64,000 nt of DNA from Cyanobium sp. NIES-981 (GTDB taxonomy: Bacteria; Cyanobacteriota; Cyanobacteriia; PCC-6307; Cyanobiaceae), in the NCBI RefSeq assembly GCF_900088535.1, contig NZ_LT578417.1, positions 62,001-126,000 of the forward strand, in the 5' to 3' direction. The translations under genes were made by a program, and so were the position numbers. The notes under the pieces are model-generated. The model saw only the letters and a program-made list of their open reading frames with translations. It made no database searches and was not told the DNA's origin. Below are positions 58,032-64,000 of this stretch, in pieces. How positions within the stretch are numbered: position 1 is the stretch's first letter; each line of letters begins with the position of its first letter.

Positions 58032-58451
58032 ATGCCATCCCGTGTGTCCCCAGCCGGCGCCCCCAGGCTGCTGCCCAGGCTGATCATCCGGCTCCTTCTT
58101 GTCGGGACCTTGCCACTCGGGTTCGGGCTTCCCGGTCCGGGTCAGGCCGTCCGGGCCAGTGAAACGCCGCGCTCCGATGCCCTGCAGGCCATCCGTCAGG
58201 TGTGGCCGGAGGAGCACATGGACAGTGCCATCCGTCTGGCCCACCTGGAGAGCGGCCTCATGCCGACAGCCCGGGGTTGTGGAGGCGACTGCTTCGGCCT
58301 CTTCCAGATCCACTACGCCGCCAACCGCAGCCTCATCGCTGCCATGGGCATCCGCAGCCCCGAGGAGCTGCTCGATCCCGTGGTGAACAGCAGCGTGGCC
58401 TACGCGATCTTCCGCCAGTCGGGCTGGAGGCCATGGGGGGTGCAGCCCTGA
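58032..58451 (+). CDS. Exported lytic-transglycosylase/lysozyme-like protein
   Basis: A 139-residue protein with a signal sequence (LLPRLIIRLLLVGTLPLGFG). The catalytic-Glu region is AIRLAHLESGLMPTARGCGG, followed by DCFGLFQIHYAANRSLIAAM and DPVVNSSVAYAIFRQSGWRP. These match the E-S-x-x, G-L-x-Q and N-x-A-Y motifs of SLT/goose-lysozyme-like domains. Probably cleaves peptidoglycan. It follows the LysM gene by 60 bases, so the two may work together. Confidence 0.85.
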   Translation: MPSRVSPAGAPRLLPRLIIRLLLVGTLPLGFGLPGPGQAVRASETPRSDALQAIRQVWPEEHMDSAIRLAHLESGLMPTARGCGGDCFGLFQIHYAANRSLIAAMGIRSPEELLDPVVNSSVAYAIFRQSGWRPWGVQP

Positions 58452-58485
58452 GCCAGCCCCCACCCCGTTCCCAGACCGCTTCGCC

Positions 58486-58842
58486 ATGCCCCTGATCACG
58501 GTGCGCACCTCCTGCGAGAGCCCGTCCGCCGCCGCGGTCGATGCCCTCCTGCTCGACCTCTCCGCCCGGGTGGCCCGCCACCTCGGCAAGCCGGAGGCCT
58601 ACGTGATGACCGCCTTCGAGGCCGGCGTGCCCATGACCTTCGCCGGCAGCCGCGATCAACCGGTCTGTTACCTCGAGCTCAGGAGCGTGGGCGGGTTCTC
58701 GCCCACGACCACTGCGGCCGTGAGCGCAGACCTCTGCCAACTGGTCGCTGACAGCCTGGGTGTGCCCCCGGAGCGCACCTACGTGGCGTTCATGGCCGCG
58801 GAGGGGTACCTCTGGGGCTGGAACGGCCGCACCTTCGGCTGA
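58486..58842 (+). CDS. MIF-family tautomerase-like protein
   Basis: A 118-residue protein starting MPLITVRTSCESPSAAAVDA; after Met removal Pro2 would be the catalytic N-terminus of the tautomerase superfamily. YVMTAFEAGVPMTFAGSRDQ, CYLELRSVGGF and ERTYVAFMAAEGYLWGWNGR match the MIF trimer core. Picocyanobacterial MIF homologues are known to have tautomerase activity; physiological role unknown. The stop overlaps the Nudix start by 1 base. Confidence 0.9.
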   Translation: MPLITVRTSCESPSAAAVDALLLDLSARVARHLGKPEAYVMTAFEAGVPMTFAGSRDQPVCYLELRSVGGFSPTTTAAVSADLCQLVADSLGVPPERTYVAFMAAEGYLWGWNGRTFG

Positions 58843-59315
58843 TGCCGGCACCGCCGGTGGAGGTGGCCCTGGCCGTGCTCGAGCAGCGGGGCCACTGGCT
58901 GGTGCAGTTGCGCGACGACGTGCCCGGCATCGTGGCTCCGGGGGCCTGGGGACTGTTCGGCGGCCACCTCGATGCAGGGGAGAGCGCCCAGCAGGCCGTG
59001 CGCCGCGAACTGCTGGAGGAGATCCACTGGTGGCCGCCCCGGCCCCTGCCCTTCTGGTTCCGTCATACCAACGCCCAGCGGATCGCCCATGTGTTCCGGG
59101 CGACCTTGCCCCTCCCTCTGGAGGCCCTGGTTCTTCAGGAGGGCCAGGACATGGTGCTGGCCAGCCTGGCGGAGCTGGTCAGTGGCTCGATCTGGAGCCC
59201 TCGCCTCCAGCAGCATCGCCCGCTCGCGGCTTCCCTCTGCTGCGCCCTGCAGGCGCACCATCAGGCGCTCCCGTCCGGGTCTCACGCGGCTCAGAAGCTG
59301 GATCCGGGCTCCTGA
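58842..59315 (+). CDS. Nudix hydrolase
   Basis: A 157-residue protein with the Nudix box GGHLDAGESAQQAVRRELLEE followed by I (G-x5-E-x7-R-E-x2-E-E). The surrounding beta strands VEVALAVLEQRGHWLVQLRD and RIAHVFRATLPLPLEALVLQ fit the fold. It hydrolyses a nucleoside-diphosphate-linked compound; substrate unknown. Its 3' end overlaps the convergent DUF924 gene by 25 bases. Confidence 0.9.
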   Translation: MPAPPVEVALAVLEQRGHWLVQLRDDVPGIVAPGAWGLFGGHLDAGESAQQAVRRELLEEIHWWPPRPLPFWFRHTNAQRIAHVFRATLPLPLEALVLQEGQDMVLASLAELVSGSIWSPRLQQHRPLAASLCCALQAHHQALPSGSHAAQKLDPGS

Positions 59316-59875
59316 AGGAAGGCCAGTTCCTCCGGTGTCGACGCACGCCCCAGCAGGGCGTTGCGGTGGGGGAACCGGCCGAACCGCCGGATCACATCCC
59401 GGTGTTTCCGTGCGAACGCTGCGGTGCGTGGATCGCACCAGCGCTCGAAGAGCGGCACCGCGGTGCGCTGCACCTCCGGATCCTCGCTGTGCATCAGGGG
59501 CATGAGCCAGAACTGGCGCCGTGCCTGGTCGGCTTCCTGCTGCACCCATCCCCGCTCCACGGCGCGTTGGCTGAGGGCCAGGGCGGCGGGATCGCCGGCA
59601 AAGGCCTGGGCCGTGCCCCGCCAGATCTGGCGGGGCATCTGGTCCAGCAGCAGCACGAGGGCCAGGCCCCCGGATGGATCCTGCGCCCACGTGCTGAGCT
59701 GACCGTCGAGCGCCTGCAACGTGAGCTGCAGGAACCGCTGCCGCACCTGGGCGTCGAAGTCTGGATCTTTCCGGAACCACTGCTGCGGTGGGGTGGCCTC
59801 GAACCAGAACTGGTGCACCGAGCCCGGACCCTCGGCCGGCTGCATCGTCGGGCTGGCCATGGCGTTCAGCTGCAC
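59291..59875 (-). CDS. DUF924 family protein
   Basis: A 194-residue protein. VHQFWFEATPPQQWFRKDPD, DFDAQVRQRFL, LVLLLDQMPRQIWRGTAQAF and FWLMPLMHSEDPEVQ are the standard DUF924 blocks (helical, TPR-like). KHRDVIRRFGRFPHRNALLG is the conserved end. Function unknown. A Met at residue 6 is an alternative start. It overlaps the next upstream gene by 10 bases. Confidence 0.9.
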   Translation of the reverse strand: MQLNAMASPTMQPAEGPGSVHQFWFEATPPQQWFRKDPDFDAQVRQRFLQLTLQALDGQLSTWAQDPSGGLALVLLLDQMPRQIWRGTAQAFAGDPAALALSQRAVERGWVQQEADQARRQFWLMPLMHSEDPEVQRTAVPLFERWCDPRTAAFARKHRDVIRRFGRFPHRNALLGRASTPEELAFLQEPGSSF

Positions 59876-60111
59876 CCGATCGCGCGACCCGCCCGCGGGA
59901 GCCTGTGGCTGCTGGCCTGCAGCACCGGGGCGGAGCGGATGCGCACCCGCCAGGCGGCATGGGCCGGGCCGAAATGCTGAATCAACGCCTCCCGGGCCTC
60001 GTGGTGAAGTTCCTCACGGGATGGGGCCGTGATCGTGAGCGCAGGGTCGTCCGCCTGGGCTTCCAGGCGGCCGGGCTGCTCATGAAGCACGCGGAACACG
60101 ATCTCGCGCAT
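59866..60111 (-). CDS. Small HicB/DUF1902-like protein
   Basis: From the ATG at 60111 (MREIVFRVLHEQPGRLEAQA), 81 residues. The short beta-strand then ITAPSREELHHEAREALIQH is the pattern of HicB-like partial RNase H folds, often annotated as 2-oxoisovalerate-dehydrogenase-like small proteins in cyanobacteria. No toxin partner is seen next to it. Low confidence in family, good confidence in the gene because of its coupling to DUF924. Confidence 0.65.
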   Translation of the reverse strand: MREIVFRVLHEQPGRLEAQADDPALTITAPSREELHHEAREALIQHFGPAHAAWRVRIRSAPVLQASSHRLPRAGRAIGCS

Positions 60112-60435
60112 GGGTCTGCTGGCCCTCCGGCAACCAGCCTGGCGCGATGGGGCGCCAATGGAGGTGATCCCCCATACGGGAACCCGATGTCTGGGCGACA
60201 CCGCAGCTGAAACCGCAGCAATCTGCTCTATAGTTGCGAAGCCGGCTGAAGCTGGCGGGTCCGAAGACCTGCGCACGCCGAGCACCAGCACCAGATGGTT
60301 CCCTGTGCTTCCTGGGGGCCCCGATCCAGGCCCATGGGCTGAATGGATCTGCTCTGTGGGTTCCCTGCCTCCGGCCGGGAGCCACGGTCATGGGTGCGTC
60401 GTTCATATCTCCACTTCAAGCGATCCCTTCACGCG
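60112..60435. other. Gene-free stretch of about 320 bases
   Basis: Frames in this interval look like shadow reading without protein-like composition. TCTATAGTTGCG around 60228-60239 could be a -10 region for the forward small gene at 60436. No repeat or hairpin terminator was noticed. Confidence 0.4.
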
Positions 60436-60609
60436 ATGTCCCACACCTTCTCTTTCCGCTCCAGCCGCCAACACGCCTTCCAGGGCAGCGGCCGCGCCCG
60501 CGCCCTGGCCTATCCCAGCTGCCCCCTGCCGGGCGGTGTTCGCCAGGGTTCGGCCCAGGCCACGCCGGCGCAGCCCCTCACCTGGGAGGAGCTGCTGGGC
60601 CAGCGTTGA
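60436..60609 (+). CDS. Small hypothetical protein (57 residues)
   Basis: ATG at 60436: MSHTFSFRSSRQHAFQGSGR, then ARALAYPSCPLPGGVRQGSA, ending LTWEELLGQR. It is basic, contains one Cys, and ends in an acidic helix. No family is recognised. The composition and closing WEELL suggest a real gene, but it could be a chance frame. Confidence 0.45.
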   Translation: MSHTFSFRSSRQHAFQGSGRARALAYPSCPLPGGVRQGSAQATPAQPLTWEELLGQR

Positions 60610-60621
60610 AGCGGCCAGGCC

Positions 60622-61014
60622 CTACCCCAGCTCCCCGATGGCTCCCACCAGGGCCATCACCAGCAGTACGGCACCGCTCAGAAAACTGATGCCGAAACCC
60701 GGACCCCGGCGTTCGGGTGCCTGCAGGTAGCCCACCGCATAGGCGATGCGGCCGGCCACCCACAGGATGCCCATCCCATTGGCCCAACCGCTTCCTCCCC
60801 AGAAGTTCGCCAGCCAGAAGCAGGGCAGGAAGAACACCAGCTGCTCCAGGGTGTTCTGCTGCACCCGCACGGCCCGCTCAAAGGGTTCCGGCCCGTCCAT
60901 GGACGGCGGCTTCACGCCGTACTGCACCCGGGCCCGGCCCACCGTGAGCGCCGTGCCCTGGTACAGCGTCACGGCGGCGAGGGTCACCAGGGCGGGAAGG
61001 GCCAGGTTGGTCAT
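60622..61014 (-). CDS. MAPEG-family membrane protein
   Basis: A 130-residue protein from the ATG at 61014 (MTNLALPALVTLAAVTLYQG). Four helices and the MAPEG block VQQNTLEQLVFFLPCFWLAN (NTLE/Q-F...) followed by AGRIAYAVGYLQAPERRGPG are typical. Eukaryotic relatives process glutathione conjugates or eicosanoids; bacterial role is mostly unknown. Divergent from the antiporter gene. Confidence 0.9.
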   Translation of the reverse strand: MTNLALPALVTLAAVTLYQGTALTVGRARVQYGVKPPSMDGPEPFERAVRVQQNTLEQLVFFLPCFWLANFWGGSGWANGMGILWVAGRIAYAVGYLQAPERRGPGFGISFLSGAVLLVMALVGAIGELG

Positions 61015-61142
61015 GGTGGGTCGTGCGGGAATGGCGAGGGGGCATCCTCGCGGCAGCGGCCTGGATGTGGAGGCGCCCATCGCCTGCCGATGGCTGCCAC
61101 CGGTTCAGAATCGGCCCCCAACGCTCTTCCGCCGCACCGTGT

Positions 61143-62213
61143 ATGGCCACCCTGGCTCCCAGCGCCATCCAGATCGTGCTGGGCATCGCGCTGCTCTTCG
61201 GCGGCGGGGAGCTCTTCGTGGCCGGCTCCACCGCCGTGGCCCTGCTGCTGGGCATCCCCCAGCTCGTCATCGGTCTCACGGTGGTCTCGCTGGGCACCAG
61301 TGCTCCAGAACTGTTCGTGAGTCTGATCTCCACCCTGCAGGGCAACGATGCGATCGCCCTCAGCAACGTGGTGGGCAGCAACATCTTCAATGTGCTGGTG
61401 GTGCTCGGCATGAGTGCCCTGGTGGTGCCCCTCAGCGTGCGCAGCCGCATCGTGCGGCGCGATGTGCCGCTGCTCCTGGCTGTGTCGATGGCGGTGTGGG
61501 GGATGGCCTCGGGCAGCCGGCTCACCTGGCAGGCCGGTCTGGCCCTCCTGGTGGGTCTGGTGATCAACCTGGTCTGGGAAATCCGCACGGCTGGCGAGAA
61601 CCCCGACGAAACCGACGAGCTGAACGATGAGGAGCGCCTGTCGCCGCCGGCGGCCACGGTTCGTCTGCTGGGCGGTCTAGTGCTGCTGGTGCTGGGTTCC
61701 CAGCTGCTGGTGCGTGGGGCGACCACCGCGGCCCTGGCCCTGGGGGTGAGTCAGACCGTGGTGGGCCTCACGATCGTGGCAGCCGGCACCTCGATGCCGG
61801 AACTGGTCACCTCGCTGGTGGCGGCCTACCGCGGCCGCATGGACCTGGCCATCGGCAACGTGGTGGGCAGCAACCTGCTCAACCTGTTCGTGATCCTCGG
61901 GCTCTGTGCCCTGGCCTCCGGCAGCCGGGGGCTGGAGGTGGATCCCACCCTGGTGAGCCGCGATCTTCCGGTCATGCTGGCCACCACCATGGCGTGCCTG
62001 CCGATCTTCTGGAGTCACGGTCAGATCACCCGGCTCGAGGGCGGCCTCCTCGTGCTGCTCTACGGGCTGTATCTGCTGGAGCAGGTGCTCACCAACACCC
62101 TCCCCACGGTCACGGACGGATTCCGGCTGGTGACCCTCACGGCCGTGCTGCCCCTGGTGCTGCTGGTGCTGGTGTGGCAAAGCGTGCGCTGGTGGCAGGA
62201 ACGCCGCAGCTGA
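61143..62213 (+). CDS. Calcium/sodium antiporter (CaCA family, YrbG-like)
   Basis: A 356-residue membrane protein with two internally homologous halves. The alpha repeats are VSLGTSAPELFVSLIS with ALSNVVGSNIFNVLVVLG, and AAGTSMPELVTSLVAAYRGR with AIGNVVGSNLLNLFVILG. The acidic residues of PEL and the Asn/Ser of GSNxxN bind Ca2+ in the family. An acidic loop (ENPDETDELNDEERL) joins the halves. It exports Ca2+ in exchange for Na+ or H+. Confidence 0.93.
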   Translation: MATLAPSAIQIVLGIALLFGGGELFVAGSTAVALLLGIPQLVIGLTVVSLGTSAPELFVSLISTLQGNDAIALSNVVGSNIFNVLVVLGMSALVVPLSVRSRIVRRDVPLLLAVSMAVWGMASGSRLTWQAGLALLVGLVINLVWEIRTAGENPDETDELNDEERLSPPAATVRLLGGLVLLVLGSQLLVRGATTAALALGVSQTVVGLTIVAAGTSMPELVTSLVAAYRGRMDLAIGNVVGSNLLNLFVILGLCALASGSRGLEVDPTLVSRDLPVMLATTMACLPIFWSHGQITRLEGGLLVLLYGLYLLEQVLTNTLPTVTDGFRLVTLTAVLPLVLLVLVWQSVRWWQERRS

Positions 62214-62220
62214 GGGCCGC

Positions 62221-64000
62221 TCAGATCCCGAACTGGCGGCACACCAGCCAGGGCACCAGCAGGGTCATGACCACCGTGAGCGGAAACCCGTAGCGGGTCA
62301 CATCCAGGAACCGGTAGCGGCCGGGCCCGAACACCATCAGGTTGGTCTGGTAGCCCACCGGGCTCAGGAAGCTCTGGCTCGCCCCGAACAGCACGGTGAA
62401 GATGCCCGCCATCGGAGGCATGCCCAGACCGATGGCCAACTTGGCGGCGATCGGGATCACGATCGCCAGCGTGGCGGCGTTGCTCATCACCTCCGTGAGC
62501 AAGGTGGTGAACAGGAACACCGTGGCCAGGGCCCAGTACAGGGGCCAGCTGTGCAGGCCGCTGATCAGCGCCTGGGCCAGGGCATCGGCGACGCCGGTCT
62601 TCTCCAGGGCCACACTGAAGCTGGCCAGGGAACCCAGCAGCAGAATCACGTCCAGCCGGATCGAGCGCTGCAGCTCCCCGGGCCGCAGACAACCGGTGGC
62701 CACCATGGCCACGGTGCCCAGCAGCACGGCCGCCACCAGGGGCAGCACCTTGAGACTCGGCAGCAGGATCGCCAGGACGGCGATCACCACGGCCACGCGT
62801 TTGCGGCTCATGGTGGGCAGGTCGTCCTCGAGCTGTTCGAGCACCACCAGATCATTGTTGGCCTGCAGGCCCCGGATGGCATCCTTCGGGCCCTGCAGCA
62901 GCAGCACATCGCCCTCCTGCAGGTTGGCCTGGCCGAGGCGTTCCCTCAGCACGGCATTGCCCCGCCGCAGGGCCAGCACCGTGGCGTTGTAGCGCTGCCG
63001 GAAGCGCAGATCGCGCAGGCAGCTGCCGGCCAGTGTGGATCCTGAAGGCAGCAGCACCTCCACCATCGGCTGGCCGTTGCCCACCTCGCCGCCCCGCGGC
63101 GGAGCCGGTTCCTCCTCGGGGGTGGGCGCCAGCGTCACGGTGTGCTCCTGCTGCAGCCGCAGCAGATCCTCCCGGGTGCAGCGCAGCACCAGGCGGTCGC
63201 CCAGTTCGAGGCGACGGTCCGCCAGGGGGGGCTGAAACCGCTCCACGCCGCGGTGCAGCTCCAGCACGTCCACGTCGAAGCGCCGCTGCAGGCGGCTGCG
63301 GTGCAGTGATTGCCCCACCAGCTCCGAGCCGGCTGGAATCTCCACCTCGGTGAGGTAGCCGCTGTTGGAGAAGCTGCGCACCAGATCGTCGTCATTGCAG
63401 CCGCGATCCGGAAGCCAGTGATCGGAGAGCAGCACCATCATCAGGCTGCCCGCGATCCACACCCCCAGGCCGATCGGGGTGAAGGAGAACAGATCGAAGG
63501 CGCCGTAGCCGAGCTTGTTGCTCACTTCGCTGGCCAGCAGATTCACCGAACTGCCCAGCAGGGTGAGGGTGCCGCCCAGCACCGTGGCGAACGACAGCGG
63601 CAGCAGCACCTTGGAGGGGGAGATGCGGCGGCGGTGGCACCAGCCCTCGATCACCGGCAGCAGCGAGGCCACGATCGGTGTGTTGGGCACGAAGGCCGAC
63701 ACGGGCCCCACCAGCGCGGTGAGCAGCAGGATCATCCGCCGCGGACTGCGGACGGCATCGGAGCCGATCATCCCCCGCAGCCGATCCAGCCCACCGGAGC
63801 GGAACAGGCCGGCCGACAGGGCGAACAGCCCCATCAGGGTCAGCAGAGCGGGGCTGCCGAAACCCTCCACGGCCTCGGCGGGCTTGAGCACCCCTGAGGC
63901 CATCAGCAGCCCCATGGCCAGGAGGCCCGTGATCTCCGGCGGCAGCCAGCCGCTGATGAAGAGCACCACCGAGAGTGCCATCACCCCCAGGGTGATGAGG
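62221..64000 (-). CDS. SLC13/DASS-type transporter with two TrkA-C domains (N-terminus outside window)
   Basis: The frame is open to the right edge; residues LITLG precede a possible GTG/ATG at 63984/63981 and continue a membrane helix, so the true start is probably beyond base 64000. Helices and VPNTPIVASLLPVIEGWC, then GGTLTLLGSSVNLLASEV come first. Two RCK_C/TrkA-C domains follow (LTEVEIPAGSELVGQSLHRS, VEVLLPSGSTLAGSCLRDLR), then the second membrane half with LLTEVMSNAATLAIVIPIAA and SFLSPVGYQTNLMVFGPG. Divalent anion, sulfate or similar, with Na+ is the family substrate type. Confidence 0.88.
   Translation of the reverse strand, partial: LITLGVMALSVVLFISGWLPPEITGLLAMGLLMASGVLKPAEAVEGFGSPALLTLMGLFALSAGLFRSGGLDRLRGMIGSDAVRSPRRMILLLTALVGPVSAFVPNTPIVASLLPVIEGWCHRRRISPSKVLLPLSFATVLGGTLTLLGSSVNLLASEVSNKLGYGAFDLFSFTPIGLGVWIAGSLMMVLLSDHWLPDRGCNDDDLVRSFSNSGYLTEVEIPAGSELVGQSLHRSRLQRRFDVDVLELHRGVERFQPPLADRRLELGDRLVLRCTREDLLRLQQEHTVTLAPTPEEEPAPPRGGEVGNGQPMVEVLLPSGSTLAGSCLRDLRFRQRYNATVLALRRGNAVLRERLGQANLQEGDVLLLQGPKDAIRGLQANNDLVVLEQLEDDLPTMSRKRVAVVIAVLAILLPSLKVLPLVAAVLLGTVAMVATGCLRPGELQRSIRLDVILLLGSLASFSVALEKTGVADALAQALISGLHSWPLYWALATVFLFTTLLTEVMSNAATLAIVIPIAAKLAIGLGMPPMAGIFTVLFGASQSFLSPVGYQTNLMVFGPGRYRFLDVTRYGFPLTVVMTLLVPWLVCRQFGI

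Noticed and set aside
60110-60730. 206-residue forward frame
   Set aside because: No family-like content; crosses the small gene at 60436 in another frame and the MAPEG gene antisense.

Overview
The window comes from a very GC-rich cyanobacterium, most likely a picocyanobacterium of the Cyanobium/Synechococcus group. The evidence is a conserved cyanobacterial cluster (ndhL, DUF3007, trpA), an SLH-domain porin, a cyAbrB regulator, a FutA/FutB iron transporter beside an IdiB-type Crp regulator, and an intronless tRNA-Leu(UAA). Almost every antisense frame is open because of the base composition, so genes were chosen by recognisable protein content, start context and neighbour spacing.

Layout. 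Bases 1-6400 hold a TPR protein cut by the left edge, then a tightly packed forward operon (conserved protein, DUF554 membrane protein, AAA-less M41 peptidase, LarC, YbhN-like membrane protein), a D-2-hydroxyacid dehydrogenase and a Fur-family regulator. Bases 6400-12700 hold a SulP transporter, an exported HAD phosphatase, an AraC regulator divergent from a type I sulfatase, and an AlkB-like dioxygenase. Bases 12700-16700 are an accessory patch of lower GC. It has a 16-bp tandem repeat, an outer-membrane protein gene cut by a 1713-bp insertion sequence (perfect 14-bp inverted repeats, 8-bp target duplication), and a secreted protein whose start codon abuts a potential hairpin. Bases 16800-24400 hold two MscS channels, a formylglycine-generating-enzyme homologue, DUF1622, DUF202 and SBF-family membrane proteins, and an outer-membrane barrel.

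Bases 24460-28000 hold the most unusual locus. A two-gene cassette encodes a small cysteine-paired secreted protein and an Arg/Asp-rich, Trp-rich exported protein, and it is present as a tandem duplicate. The mature small protein is almost identical in both copies, while the signal peptides and the partner proteins have diverged. The locus faces, across a spacer with Fur-like boxes, an iron-acquisition block of IdiB-type regulator, 46-residue Cys/Lys protein, FutB and FutA.

Bases 31700-36300 hold a small membrane peptide, a lipoprotein plus two-domain multicopper oxidase, a porin, and a histidine phosphatase frameshifted at a G8 run. Bases 36600-45800 look like a zinc-homeostasis region: a COG0523 GTPase, a C-type-lectin-fold protein, Zur, a DUF318 permease with a TIGR03943 protein, a divergent QueD homologue, HisIE, and znuA-znuC-znuB behind a perfect 15-bp palindrome. 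The remainder holds a metalloprotease, a group 2 sigma factor, small membrane and secreted proteins, a Nif11-cupin fusion, cyAbrB, a cytochrome c6-like protein, an aminotransferase with an internal 12-bp repeat, two methyltransferases, the trpA/ndhL cluster, tRNA-Leu, cell-wall proteins, a MIF-type tautomerase, Nudix and DUF924 proteins, a MAPEG protein, a Ca2+/Na+ antiporter and a DASS transporter cut by the right edge.

Best candidates for something undescribed are the duplicated secreted cassette next to the iron locus, the Nif11-cupin fusion, and the grouping of possible zinc-homeostasis genes around Zur. Paralogue comparisons were made by reading the translations; no database search was run.
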